A DNA stretch of 64,000 nt from JAJEBT01 sp965221485 (GTDB lineage: Bacteria > Pseudomonadota > Alphaproteobacteria > MPNO01 > UBA830): assembly GCA_965221485.1 (NCBI GenBank), contig OZ244893.1, positions 2,480,001 to 2,544,000 on the forward strand, written 5' to 3'. Below, piece after piece: positions 8,834 to 17,809 of this stretch. How positions within the stretch are numbered: position 1 is the first letter of the stretch; each line of letters starts with the position of its first letter. Below the pieces are notes generated by a model. That model was not told the origin of the DNA, made no database searches, and saw only the letters and a program-made list of their open reading frames with translations. Both the position numbers and the translations under genes were made by a program.

Positions 8834-9229
8834 TCAGGTTCTTGTCGAAGCCGCAATCATTTCGACCTCGACCAGGAATTTGGGATCGGCCAGGCCCGCC
8901 ACAATCAGGAGTGTCGAACTCGGTCGATTTTTTCCCAGATACTCGGTTCGCACCGCGTTGTATGCCGGGAGATTGGCAGGATCCGTGATGAAATGGGTAA
9001 TCTTGACAACATCACTCATTCTGAGCCGGTTGTGTTCCAGAACCGCCAGGCAGTTTTCCCACGCGTTCCGCGCCTGGCCAGTAAAGTCGTCAGGGAGGTT
9101 TCCTTCAAAATCAATTCCGACCTGACCAGCAACAAAAGTCATCTTGGCGTTTTCAGGAACCTCTACGCCATGGGCGTACAGGCCGAGGGGCGGTTGCATT
9201 TTTTCGGGATAGAAAGCGCGATTTTCCAT
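8834..9229 (-). CDS. Rid-family (YjgF/YER057c/UK114) protein without the catalytic Arg
   Basis: A 131-residue Rid protein, the usual length for the family. Recognisable elements are the GLYAHGVEV start, FVAGQVGID, the NxxAxLE helix and C-terminal LVEVEMIAAS with the conserved Glu (E121). The residue equivalent to Arg105 of E. coli RidA, which binds the substrate carboxylate in imine/enamine deamination, appears to be Ser105 in NRPSSTLL. It is therefore unlikely to be a classical 2-aminoacrylate deaminase and fits a Rid subfamily associated with catabolic pathways. It stands alone on the minus strand, diverging from the PhyH gene cluster. Confidence 0.88.
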   Translation of the reverse strand: MENRAFYPEKMQPPLGLYAHGVEVPENAKMTFVAGQVGIDFEGNLPDDFTGQARNAWENCLAVLEHNRLRMSDVVKITHFITDPANLPAYNAVRTEYLGKNRPSSTLLIVAGLADPKFLVEVEMIAASTRT

Positions 9230-9799
9230 GATCTGCTCCTGTTGGGATCGTGCGGTGCCTCGAGAGGAAGGGAAATACCGTTCCGCACTCTAACTGGACC
9301 ATAGCAAGGAGTCCCTGTCTGCCTCCATCCCCGTACCCTGTCCGCGGTCCGGGACATCGCTGTCGGCACCCGCGGCTGAACCGACATGCGAGAGCAACCG
9401 TCCTGTGGAGCGACGGCCTGCCCGGTTTCTCTTGCCGGTTCGGGTGACGAAATCCCCGGGGGTTTGCCGATCCGTGGCCACTGTCCCGATCCCGGGGTCC
9501 TGATCCCGGAGTTCCCGACCTCCGCGATTCTCCCCTGATCAGGCATCGGACCGTTTGGTGGCCCTTTCCATCCGGTGGACCTTGCAAAGATCAGTTCCGG
9601 GAGAGACGGTTTCGGTCGCATCTGGATCGTCGGGCTGGACCGCGATGTAGCGGTCGATGGCGCTATTACCCTTTGGAGCCGGTGCGCACGATCGTTCCTG
9701 TCCACTGCCACGGAAGTCGTTTCCCTGATACGTCATTATGGTATCTTTTCCCGAGCAACGAGTTGACATTCAGGAAGCCTGCAGGGAGGGGTGGCTTGA
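9230..9799. other. Divergent intergenic region before the PhyH cluster
   Basis: 570 bp between a minus-strand Rid gene and the plus-strand dioxygenase operon. No gene recognised. An imperfect operator-like inverted repeat, GATAC-N9-GTATC, occurs at 9727-9745, about 55 bp upstream of the first dioxygenase start. A good ribosome-binding site (GGGAGGGG) immediately precedes that start. Confidence 0.45.
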
Positions 9800-10636
9800 A
9801 TGAATAAGTTTCTTTCAAAACAACAAATTGAGGATTACAGGAACGACGGTTGCATATTCCCGTTCCGCGCCGATTCAACGGAAACGGCGGCGGTAAACCA
9901 CCAGCGCTACAGGGAGCTCGAAAGCGTGACGGGAAAAGAGCCTCAGTCCCGGTACAAGATCAAGGCTCATCTGCCATTCCCTTGGATGTGGGATATCATT
10001 CGCAACCGGAACATACTCGACGCGGTGGAAGATCTCATCGGACCGGACCTGCTATGCTGGGGTTCGTCCTTCTTCACCAAGAAAGCTCATGATCGACGCT
10101 TTGTTTCCTGGCACCAGGACTCCACATATTATGGGCTGTCATCGCCGGACACGGTCACGATCTGGTATGCATTTACGGCATCGAATGTTGCCTCGGGCTG
10201 TATGAGGTTCATTCCCGGAAGTCATCGAGGCGGCATCCTTGAGCACACGGAAACCCGGGCTCCCGACAACCTTCTGATGCGTGGACAAACCATCAATGAT
10301 GTCGACGAATCCAGGGCTGTTGACGTCGAACTGAAACCGGGGGAATTCTCGATCCACCATGAATCGGTCATTCATGGTTCTGGCCCCAATGGTGCAGCAG
10401 AACCGCGCATCGGACTCTCGATCCACTACATTACGCCGCGGATTCGCCAGACCAGGCTGAGCCATGCATCGGCAATGCTGGTACGAGGCGAGGATCGCTA
10501 CGGTTACTGGGACCCGGACCCCGAGCCCGAATTCGACTTCGACCCTGTCTGTTTGTCAGCCCTTGATAACGCTTTCGGAGAATACCGTTCGGGTGTCGGA
10601 AAGTCTGAAGTACCGATCCCGTCGCGGGAAACATAG
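9800..10636 (+). CDS. Phytanoyl-CoA dioxygenase (PhyH) family protein, copy 1
   Basis: Fe(II)/2-oxoglutarate-dependent oxygenase of 278 residues. The iron ligands are visible as WHQD (His105, Asp107) and the distal His192 in SVIHGSGPN; Arg203 in EPRIGL is placed to bind 2-oxoglutarate. The start ATG is preceded by GGGAGGGG. The gene is separated by 3 bp from a paralogue with the same architecture, followed by a cupin and two permeases on the same strand, which suggests a five-gene operon hydroxylating a transported substrate. PhyH family members act on very varied substrates, so the exact one is unknown. Confidence 0.9.
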   Translation: MNKFLSKQQIEDYRNDGCIFPFRADSTETAAVNHQRYRELESVTGKEPQSRYKIKAHLPFPWMWDIIRNRNILDAVEDLIGPDLLCWGSSFFTKKAHDRRFVSWHQDSTYYGLSSPDTVTIWYAFTASNVASGCMRFIPGSHRGGILEHTETRAPDNLLMRGQTINDVDESRAVDVELKPGEFSIHHESVIHGSGPNGAAEPRIGLSIHYITPRIRQTRLSHASAMLVRGEDRYGYWDPDPEPEFDFDPVCLSALDNAFGEYRSGVGKSEVPIPSRET

Positions 10637-10639
10637 CTG

Positions 10640-11455
10640 ATGCCCAAGGTACTGAGCCCGGACCAGATTGCCCGGTGGCAAAGGGATGGCGCCGTCTGGC
10701 CGATTGACATGCTGTCGGCTGGCCAAGCCAGGGAATACTGCCGCAGGTTTGAGGCACTCGAAAAACATATCGGAGGCGAAGTTCAGGCACGCTTCCGAAT
10801 CAAGGCCCATCTGCCGTTTCCATGGCTGTGGGATCTCATCCTTGATCCCCGACTGGCAGATGTAGCCGAAGATCTGATCGGTCCGGATATCGTCTGCTGG
10901 GGCTCGTCCTTCTTCACCAAGAAGCCCCATGATCCGCGATTTGTATCCTGGCACCAGGATTCGACCTATTACGGTCTTGAACCGCCGGAGTCCATTACAG
11001 CCTGGCTTGCCTTCACGCAGGCCAACAGCGAGGCCGGGTGTATGAAGATTATTCCCGGCTCTCACAAGGGCCCCGCAATTCTGCCCCACGAAGAAACCCG
11101 CGATCCCGGGAATTTGCTGTCCCGGGGCCAGACCATCCGAAACATCGACGATTCCGTTGCCGTGGAGATGCCGCTCGAGGCAGGACAGATGTCAGTGCAC
11201 CACAACAAGACGATCCATTCTTCCGAGCCGAACCGGGCGTCCTGGCCGCGCATCGGCTTTGCCATTCACCTGGCACCCACCCATGTACGGCAAACCCAGT
11301 TCAAGGGCGCGCTCGCGATTCGCCTGCGGGGCGACGACCCGAACCGTAATTGGGCCGAAGATCCCCGGCCGGTCTGTGAAATGTCGCCTGAGAGCCTTCA
11401 GGCGGTCGATGAGTACTGGGACCGCTATCGAACGGCAATGACGGCCCAGCGCTGA
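10640..11455 (+). CDS. Phytanoyl-CoA dioxygenase (PhyH) family protein, copy 2
   Basis: A 271-residue paralogue of the preceding gene; both contain the identical stretch FVSWHQDSTYYGL and similar KAHLPFPW(M/L)WD segments. Iron ligands are His105 and Asp107 with distal His193; Arg204 is the likely 2-oxoglutarate ligand. All catalytic residues are kept in both copies, so neither is an obvious inactive partner. The start is ATG, three bases after the stop of copy 1. Together they could act sequentially or as a heteromer; sequence alone cannot decide. Confidence 0.9.
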   Translation: MPKVLSPDQIARWQRDGAVWPIDMLSAGQAREYCRRFEALEKHIGGEVQARFRIKAHLPFPWLWDLILDPRLADVAEDLIGPDIVCWGSSFFTKKPHDPRFVSWHQDSTYYGLEPPESITAWLAFTQANSEAGCMKIIPGSHKGPAILPHEETRDPGNLLSRGQTIRNIDDSVAVEMPLEAGQMSVHHNKTIHSSEPNRASWPRIGFAIHLAPTHVRQTQFKGALAIRLRGDDPNRNWAEDPRPVCEMSPESLQAVDEYWDRYRTAMTAQR

Positions 11456-11503
11456 CCTTCATCCGGAAGAAACCCGATACCGTCGCCATAGGAGGAGGCT
11501 CGC

Positions 11504-11974
11504 ATGAGTTCATCTGTTGCCATTGATCCCCTGGAACTCCCCAGGGAAACCCGCAATCCCTATCCACCGCCCTATGACACGGTTCTTGATGGACGATGGA
11601 GGCGCGCGATCGGTGATCCGCACGGATTGACCCGCTTCGGGGTCAACCTTTCCGAACTGGAACCCGGAGCTGTTTCCGCGTTGCGCCACTGGCACACCGA
11701 AGAGGACGAATTCATCTACATATTGCAGGGCACACCTGTTCTTGTGACTGAGGCAGGAGAGGAGCTCATGGGTCCCGGAATGTGCGCCTGTTTTCCTGCG
11801 AATGATCCAAACGGACATCGCCTCGAAAATCGTTCCCCGGACCTTGTCCGGTATCTCGAGGTGGGCAATCGGTCCCGTTACGAGGAGGTCCATTATCCGG
11901 ACTGCGATATGGTGATGGAAAAACCGGCCGGCGGACCCCGGCGCTTCAGGCATTATGACGGATCTCCCTATTGA
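11504..11974 (+). CDS. Cupin-domain protein
   Basis: Single-domain cupin of 156 residues. The first cupin motif reads LRHWHTEEDEFIYILQG, with the metal-binding His-x-His and Glu; the second motif covers the GPGMCACFPANDPNGH region with a further His. Such proteins often act as small metalloenzymes (isomerases or dioxygenases) on organic acids. A strong GGAGGAGG precedes the ATG. Its stop overlaps the TTG start of the following permease by four bases, indicating translational coupling within the dioxygenase/permease operon. Confidence 0.85.
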   Translation: MSSSVAIDPLELPRETRNPYPPPYDTVLDGRWRRAIGDPHGLTRFGVNLSELEPGAVSALRHWHTEEDEFIYILQGTPVLVTEAGEELMGPGMCACFPANDPNGHRLENRSPDLVRYLEVGNRSRYEEVHYPDCDMVMEKPAGGPRRFRHYDGSPY

Positions 11975-12909
11975 TTCAGCGCGGCCTCGAGGCCCTGGCC
12001 GGGAGAGCGACATGGGTCATGATCGCAGCCCTGGTGATCGGATTTGCGGCACCCCCGGTCTCGGATCTGTTTCGGCCGCTGGTGTTGCCCAGCATTATCA
12101 TGCTTCTCACCGTTGCGATGATGCAGCTGGATATGGGTCGCATCCACGCCTATATGCGCCGCCCGATCCTCCTGGGATCAATCGTGGTCGTGAACCTCAT
12201 CGTATCTCCGATCGTGATGTGGTTGATTTTGTGGCCGTTTTCGATGCCGTTGGGCCTCGAACAGGGGCTGATCCTCATGGCAGCAGCGCCAATGATCAGT
12301 TCCTCCATTGCCTTGGCAATCATTCTGGGGCTGGACGCCGACCTTTCCGTCGCCGTTATGGTCCTGACCTATGCAGTGGTGCCAGTGACCCTTCCAGCCG
12401 TGTCACTGTGGCTGCTCGGCCTTGACCTTGGAGTCGGGTTTTTCGAACTTTTGGGGCGATTATTCGGGATCATTGCCATTCCGGCGCTGATTGCGATGGC
12501 CGTTCGAAGATGGCTCCTGAAGCCGGAGATGCGCCAGCGATATACCCAGGCAATCAACGGTTTTGGTGTTCTGTTTGTGGTGACATTCTGCCTCGGAATT
12601 ATGGCAGGCCTGCAATCCTTTACAATGATGCGGCCGGGCTACGCTGCAGCAACCCTGGTGGCGGTGTTCGCGGCAAATATCGGTTTGCAGTTGCTCGGAA
12701 TTCTTCTTTTTCTCGGAATTGGTCGTCGCGAAGCCCTGACTATCGGCCTCCTGACCGGAAACACCAATCTGGGGCTGATCATGGTGGTTCTGGCGGACCG
12801 GGCCCCCATGGAACTTATCGCTTATTTTGTGCTTGGTCAGGTGCCGATCTATTTCCTGCCCGCTCTCCTGCTTCCCGTATATCGGCGCATCATTTCAGGC
12901 AGATGCTGA
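11971..12909 (+). CDS. Bile acid:sodium symporter-like permease (BASS/AEC superfamily), copy 1
   Basis: Hydrophobic 312-residue protein with about nine to ten membrane segments. Its N-terminal third (LVLPSIIMLLTVAMMQLD) and the conserved LLTGNTNLGLIM near the C-terminus match bile acid:Na+ symporter-type (BASS/arsenite permease-like) transporters. The start is a TTG overlapping the cupin stop; no ATG gives a better fit without removing membrane sequence. The next gene, a paralogue, overlaps its end by 7 bp. Position in an oxygenase operon suggests uptake of that pathway's substrate. Fold assignment is good; substrate is unknown. Confidence 0.75.
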   Translation: MIQRGLEALAGRATWVMIAALVIGFAAPPVSDLFRPLVLPSIIMLLTVAMMQLDMGRIHAYMRRPILLGSIVVVNLIVSPIVMWLILWPFSMPLGLEQGLILMAAAPMISSSIALAIILGLDADLSVAVMVLTYAVVPVTLPAVSLWLLGLDLGVGFFELLGRLFGIIAIPALIAMAVRRWLLKPEMRQRYTQAINGFGVLFVVTFCLGIMAGLQSFTMMRPGYAAATLVAVFAANIGLQLLGILLFLGIGRREALTIGLLTGNTNLGLIMVVLADRAPMELIAYFVLGQVPIYFLPALLLPVYRRIISGRC

Positions 12910-13856
12910 TCCTTCGTACACTCGACTGGATCGGGATCAGGGCCACGTGGATGCTTGCTGCTGGCGTCTTTCTGGGAATCGCCTGGCAACCTCTCGCTGA
13001 TGTGTTGGCTCCGTGGCTGGAAGAGCTCATCATTCTCAACCTGTCCCTGTCAATGATGAGAATCAAACCGGCGCAATTCATCTCCTATTTAAGGCAGCCG
13101 TTCGTCATTGCCGCAGTGTTTGTGTTCTCCATGATTGTTGCGCCCATGGGGCTCTGGGGCCTGACCCGGACGATTGGTGTGCCGGGCGAACTCGGCGACG
13201 GAATGGTTTTCCACGCGCTGACAACACCGATCATGTCGGCGCCTGCACTCTGCATTCTGTTTGGTCTGGATGCAGCGCTCGCACTTGTGATTACCGTTCT
13301 CTCCTATGCGCTGGTGCCTCTGACACTCCCACCACTGGCCTTGTGGCTTCTTGGCATTCACCTGGATGTGAGCGCACTGGAACTGGCCTGGCGGCTCGGC
13401 AGCATTGTTGGGGTCAGTTTCGTGATAGCAGCTGGTGCCCGACTTCTGCGAGGTGGCCCGGCTGCAATCGAACGGTACGCACCACAAATCGACGGGATTC
13501 TGGTGCTGGGGATGGTGGGTGTCGCGGTGTCGCTCATGTCCGGCTTGCCTGATTTCGCCCTGTCGGCGCCCGGCTATACCGCCGTTGCTACAGGAATCGC
13601 ATTCGCTGCCAATCTCGGGCTCCAGTTCGCTGGCGGTGCCGTATTCTGGTGGCTTGGCCGCCGAGCGGCGGTCACGGTGGCGCTGATAACGGGAAACACC
13701 AATGTCGCGCTGGTCTTTGCGGCTGTGTCCCAGGGCGCTCCCTACGAACTCCTGGTCTATTTCGTCGTCGGGCAGTTTCCGATCTACACCCTGCCGCTCA
13801 TCGCTGTGCCGATCTATCGCCGCATCGTGCAGATGGACCGGGGCATACAAACATGA
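12903..13856 (+). CDS. Bile acid:sodium symporter-like permease, copy 2
   Basis: A 317-residue paralogue of the preceding permease starting at the ATG at 12903 (MLILRTLDW). The open frame runs 131 codons further upstream, but that part lies wholly inside copy 1 in another frame and is polar, so it is rejected. It shares the I(R)ATW opening, the ALVPLTLPPLALWLLGI segment and ALITGNTNVALVF with copy 1. The two genes overlap by 7 bp, which strongly suggests coupled translation and perhaps a heteromeric carrier. A hairpin follows 4 bp after the stop. Confidence 0.75.
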   Translation: MLILRTLDWIGIRATWMLAAGVFLGIAWQPLADVLAPWLEELIILNLSLSMMRIKPAQFISYLRQPFVIAAVFVFSMIVAPMGLWGLTRTIGVPGELGDGMVFHALTTPIMSAPALCILFGLDAALALVITVLSYALVPLTLPPLALWLLGIHLDVSALELAWRLGSIVGVSFVIAAGARLLRGGPAAIERYAPQIDGILVLGMVGVAVSLMSGLPDFALSAPGYTAVATGIAFAANLGLQFAGGAVFWWLGRRAAVTVALITGNTNVALVFAAVSQGAPYELLVYFVVGQFPIYTLPLIAVPIYRRIVQMDRGIQT

Positions 13857-13860
13857 GAAC

Positions 13861-13880
13861 GGCGGGCCCGTAAGCCCGCC
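13861..13880. terminator. GC-rich hairpin between convergent operons
   Basis: GGCGGGC-ccgtaa-GCCCGCC forms a perfect 7-bp stem with a 6-nt loop, 4 bp after the permease stop and 26 bp beyond the end of the minus-strand Rieske gene. It lies exactly between converging genes and could end transcription from either side, although no strong T-run follows. Confidence 0.6.
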
Positions 13881-13905
13881 GCCTCGTGGTTCCGGACGCC
13901 CTGCC

Positions 13906-14976
13906 CTATTCGGCGGCGACAGCGATTCGGGAGTTTCGCTCGGCCCTGACCTTGCGATCGATCATGGCACGGGCAGCGATGGATCCCGCATCCTGAATGG
14001 TGTCGATCGTCGGCCGGTCATCCCAGTTTTCCTGCTGTTTGTTGAAGACTTCCCAGTCCTGGTGGAACGCCGTGAATATCTGTTGATACTGAAGTTCCGT
14101 CATTTCCTGGGTAATCGGTTTGCCATCAATATGATAGGCGTTGGACCAGAAGTAGTGGGTCGTGGTTTCTGTTTCCGGCGTGACAAAATTCAGGTTGTGG
14201 AATCCAAAACCACCTTCAGGCACATCACGATCGATCTCGGTAAATCCGAAATCCTTGCCTTCTGCAGCCCCCGGGGCGGCACCGGTAAACAGACGGACCG
14301 CACCGGGCATGCGGAATTCGATGATCTGCCAGCGATCGACGATGTCATCTTCGGACCAGCCGCCCATCTTCTGATAGGTGGGGGCCGGATTCTTTCCGAC
14401 TGTCCAGCGAGCCACAGTCACCGAGTCATCGTCCTTGAGTGTCCGGACCTTGGCCGCTTCGGCAACAGCGACATTGCCGATGGTGGAACGATGGACAAAT
14501 CCCAGGTGAGAGAGGTCAAGCAGATTGTCGATAATCAACCGATAATCGGACTTGACGTAAAAGTAGGTGCCCTTGTCGCCCCAATCTTCGTGCGTCTTCC
14601 ACGGATAGGGGACGATTTCATCCTCATCGGCCAGCGCCGGATCACCCATCCAGATCCATAGCCAGTTGTATTTCTGGACGACCGGATAGGTGCGGACCTG
14701 GGCTCCCGGAGGAATGGTATTTTGACCCGGGACGTGAACGCAGTTTCCACCGGGCTCAAACTGGAGTCCGTGATAGTAGCATTCCAGCACGTCACCGACG
14801 AGCTTCCCTTTGGAAAGCGGCATCCGGCGGTGGCAGCAGCGGTCTTCAAAGGCAACTGGCGTGCCGTCTTCCTTGCGCCAGAAGACGATCTTCTCATTGC
14901 AAATGGTCCGCGTCATCGGAACCCGGTTGACTTCCTCGGGCTCGGCGCAGACATACCAGACATTCTTCGCGAACAT
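13906..14976 (-). CDS. Rieske non-heme iron oxygenase, VanA-like (aromatic ring O-demethylase type)
   Basis: Oxygenase component of 356 residues. The N-terminal Rieske [2Fe-2S] domain has CCH (C47, H49) and CYYH (C66, H69). The C-terminal catalytic domain has the mononuclear iron signature DLSHLGFVH (Asp154, His157, His162). Length and the MFAKNVWYVC start resemble vanillate O-demethylase VanA and related enzymes. The start at 14976 is preceded by GGGAGGAATTC; the open frame continues 59 codons upstream without support. No ferredoxin/reductase partner (VanB) is adjacent, so electron supply must come from elsewhere. The substrate is probably an aromatic or related methoxy/carboxylic compound, but is not determinable here. 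Confidence 0.88.
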   Translation of the reverse strand: MFAKNVWYVCAEPEEVNRVPMTRTICNEKIVFWRKEDGTPVAFEDRCCHRRMPLSKGKLVGDVLECYYHGLQFEPGGNCVHVPGQNTIPPGAQVRTYPVVQKYNWLWIWMGDPALADEDEIVPYPWKTHEDWGDKGTYFYVKSDYRLIIDNLLDLSHLGFVHRSTIGNVAVAEAAKVRTLKDDDSVTVARWTVGKNPAPTYQKMGGWSEDDIVDRWQIIEFRMPGAVRLFTGAAPGAAEGKDFGFTEIDRDVPEGGFGFHNLNFVTPETETTTHYFWSNAYHIDGKPITQEMTELQYQQIFTAFHQDWEVFNKQQENWDDRPTIDTIQDAGSIAARAMIDRKVRAERNSRIAVAAE

Positions 14977-15923
14977 GGAATTCCTCCCGCTTGCAGGTTC
15001 CGGTGGCTGCCGATTGTTGATCATGACCAACATTTTGATTTTAGCCAAAACTGATGGAGCCTTCAACACGGTTTGATCAGGACAGCTTTGCGTTGCGGCC
15101 ATATTTTCGGGCTGCCCCGGTTCCGGCCAGCGGTCCGGCCCCCGCATCCACACAACGGCCCCGATCGGGAAAATGCCCGGAATGGGGTCGCCTCTCCGTA
15201 AACAGAAGGGTACGGGGAAATTTTGCGGCCCCCGGTGGCTCCGAACCCCCCTGTCCAGATTCAGGGGCTCACTCCATTATTGGCAACTTAAAATTGCACA
15301 CTTTTCGACGATGGTTGCCCCGGGTTTCGTAATGGTTCGCGCTTGAATCCTTTTGGCGTTGCGGGCTGGCCGTCCGGACCGAAGCAGATCCTGGTGCTCC
15401 CGCATCCGGTCTCAATCGGGACTGAAAACTTTCCGCTTCGAGCGTGACCGGGCAGCTTCCCGGGAATACCCGCTGACACGGGATTGAGCGTTTCCCATCG
15501 CTACACCACGTCTGATCCACGGTTCCTGATTATTCCCAGCGCCGGCCTCGTCTACACTTCATGGTCACCCCTCCTGATTTCCGGGACGGCCTTCGATCCT
15601 GCAACGCCCGTGCAACAACCAGGCAGCTATCGGGAACAGTTGCGCATGAAAACAAGACAGCAACGGTAAAATCGGCTCTGGTCAAATCACAGCCCTGTGA
15701 TACGCATGAAGTCACGGAACCATGCAGCCTGGAGTGCCGTACCTGTTCTGGGGTCCCGGAATCGATCGCACCTCGAAAAGGCAGATGCGAACGACGCCCG
15801 GGACGGCCAGTTGATGATTGACACCCCGGAAAAGCGCCCCGCCGGACAGTGTACCGTTTGCCGCCGGACTGCAGACCATCGGACCGGAAACCGCGGAAGG
15901 CCTGCGGTTCCGGCCATCAGCTG
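14977..15923. other. Long gap with no recognisable gene
   Basis: About 950 bp between the Rieske gene and the first TauD gene. Small open frames on both strands are GC-biased shadows; none has a domain, signal peptide or convincing ribosome-binding site. The first ~60 bp upstream of the Rieske gene are AT-rich and probably hold its promoter. The rest may be eroded sequence. Confidence 0.5.
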
Positions 15924-16769
15924 TCAGAAGGGCGGCGCCTCACCGGAAACCGTGGTTCGCCACATAAGGCGGCGTTCGTTGTCGGGAAAATCCCTTCGGG
16001 CGTGCATGGAACAGCGGTTGTCCCAAAGCAGCAGATCACCGACCATCCATTCATGTTCATAGACGAATTCGGGCCGTTCAGAATGATCGAATAGCGCCGA
16101 CAGCAACCGGTCCGCTTCTTCCGGGTCCATCTCCAGAACGCCCTCGGTCATCAGCCGATTGACATAGATTGCCTTTCGACCCGTGTCGTCATGGGTCCGG
16201 AAGACCGGATGACTGGAGCTCGAGGAGGCCGGTGTGCCCTTGCCATCACCCTTCTTGAGTGAACCGTAGTGATAATGGTGAAACGCACGCCGGCCCTCGA
16301 GAGGCTCCCGAATTTCAGGAGGCAGGGTCTCGTAAGCACGATACCCGTTGGCAAAAAGGGTGTTGCCTCCGCTCGATGGGATCTCGACCGCATAGAGCAT
16401 TGTTGCCTTGTGCGGAACCTCCGCATGCATCATATCGTGATGAAACATCATCTCCCCGTCAGGCAGCGCCCCGATCGGTTGACCGTTCTTCCGGATGTTG
16501 GATATCAGCATGACGCCTTCGGGAAGATCCTCGTGACCGCTGGTGCGATACTCTTTGGGTCGGGCGAGGTGCCCCAGCTCACCAAACCAGCGGGTGACGG
16601 CTACCTGCCGATCGGGTGTAAGGGTCTGGCCGCGAAACAGCACGATCACATGCTCAAGCCAGATTCGATTCAGTTCTGCGATGACATCGGCCGGTGGATC
16701 GCAGCGGAGGTCGATATTCAAGATTTCGGCGCCGATTTCGGGTGCCAGCTTCCTGATTTCTACGGTCAT
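15924..16769 (-). CDS. TauD/TfdA-family dioxygenase, copy 1
   Basis: Fe(II)/2-oxoglutarate-dependent dioxygenase of 281 residues. The HxD motif is FHHDM (His110, Asp112), the distal His256 lies in LLLWDNRCSMHARRDF, and an Arg near 271 (RLMWR) fits the 2-oxoglutarate carboxylate site. The start is ATG at 16769 (MTVEIRKL), with GGAG upstream; an additional 17 codons are open but overlap the preceding gene. It carries an unusual Ser run (ASSSSSH, ~181-187) in the lid region. A paralogue lies just upstream on the same strand. Typical substrates are taurine, 2,4-D and other acids; not resolvable. Confidence 0.9.
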   Translation of the reverse strand: MTVEIRKLAPEIGAEILNIDLRCDPPADVIAELNRIWLEHVIVLFRGQTLTPDRQVAVTRWFGELGHLARPKEYRTSGHEDLPEGVMLISNIRKNGQPIGALPDGEMMFHHDMMHAEVPHKATMLYAVEIPSSGGNTLFANGYRAYETLPPEIREPLEGRRAFHHYHYGSLKKGDGKGTPASSSSSHPVFRTHDDTGRKAIYVNRLMTEGVLEMDPEEADRLLSALFDHSERPEFVYEHEWMVGDLLLWDNRCSMHARRDFPDNERRLMWRTTVSGEAPPF

Positions 16770-16786
16770 TGGCCTGCTCCGTTCCC

Positions 16787-17626
16787 TTATTCGTGAAGGG
16801 GCTGCCCCTTGATGATACACCGTCTCAAGATGCGGGTTTCACTTGGCGGAAAGTCTGTTCGCGCATGGCAGGAACTCCAATTGTCCCACATCAGGAGGTC
16901 GCCCGCCCGCCACTCATGCTCGTAAATAATTTCTGACTTCCCGGTGAATTCGAAGAGCGTTTCGAGAAGATCGGTGCTTTCCTGTTCCGGCATTTGCTCT
17001 ATGCGCGCCGTGATCAAAGGGTTGACATAAAGCGCTCGCCGCCCTGTAACCGGATGGGTAATGGTCACCGGTTGTACATGGTGCTTGTAGCGAGAAAGAT
17101 CATCCTCAATCGCCACTCTCTCGCGCATTGCAAAATCATAGACCTGGAGCGCCTTGCGTCCCTGAATTCGCGTTTTGGTTGCTTCTGGCAGCCCGTCATA
17201 GGCCTTGTACATGTTGGCAAACAGCGTATTGCCGCCGGATGACGGCAAATGAAGCGCATACAGAAACGTGCCCCTGGAGGGCGCAGGGTCGTAGCACATG
17301 TCGTGGTGAAACCACATTTCGCCATCAGGCAGTGAACCGATGTAGCGACCGTTTCGCTTTTCGTTGGAAACCATCATAACGGCGCTGTTGTAGTCGGCGC
17401 CCTCCGGCCGCCTTTCCCTCGGACGGGCGCGGGAACCCAGCTCACCGAACCGGGAGGCAAAGGCAAGCTGCTGCTTCTCATCGAGATCCTGATCCCGAAA
17501 CAGGAGAACGAGGTACTCGGCCCAAAGGCGTTCGATTTCGCCGACAATATGACCGTCCAGCGGCTCTGCCAGATTGACCTCCGATATCTCGGCGCCCAGC
17601 GCTTCGGACAAGGGCGTGATCTGCAT
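16787..17626 (-). CDS. TauD/TfdA-family dioxygenase, copy 2
   Basis: Paralogue of 279 residues. The HxD motif WFHHDM gives His107 and Asp109; the distal His254 sits in MWDNWSSCHARTDFP. The stretch LPSSGGNTLFANMYKAY is nearly shared with copy 1 (IPSSGGNTLFANGYRAY). The start ATG is preceded by AAAGGGGAA. Its stop lies 17 bp before the start of copy 1, so the two are cotranscribed. Both retain full catalytic sets, suggesting two related oxygenation steps or two substrates. Confidence 0.9.
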   Translation of the reverse strand: MQITPLSEALGAEISEVNLAEPLDGHIVGEIERLWAEYLVLLFRDQDLDEKQQLAFASRFGELGSRARPRERRPEGADYNSAVMMVSNEKRNGRYIGSLPDGEMWFHHDMCYDPAPSRGTFLYALHLPSSGGNTLFANMYKAYDGLPEATKTRIQGRKALQVYDFAMRERVAIEDDLSRYKHHVQPVTITHPVTGRRALYVNPLITARIEQMPEQESTDLLETLFEFTGKSEIIYEHEWRAGDLLMWDNWSSCHARTDFPPSETRILRRCIIKGQPLHE

Positions 17627-17809
17627 AGGCCATTCCCCTTTACCGCCTGCGCCGGGATCTCTGCTCCCCGGCGCAGCGTTCCTGTAGTTTCCGGACTATA
17701 CATCGCCAGGCAGATGTGTTGAAGTTTGCACCGCCTGTTGCGGAGGCGCCGGGAATGGTGGAAACCAGGCCACGGGCAGAAAGAAACCGAGGAACAAGGG
17801 CGCCAGGGC

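Noticed and set aside
8379..9125. 248-codon plus-strand frame upstream of and across the Rid gene
   Set aside because: No domain, overlaps a clear Rid gene antisense, and has Pro/Arg/Ser shadow composition.
12510..12902. Upstream extension of the second BASS-like permease to 448 codons
   Set aside because: The extra 131 codons lie inside the first permease in another frame and encode polar, non-membrane sequence.
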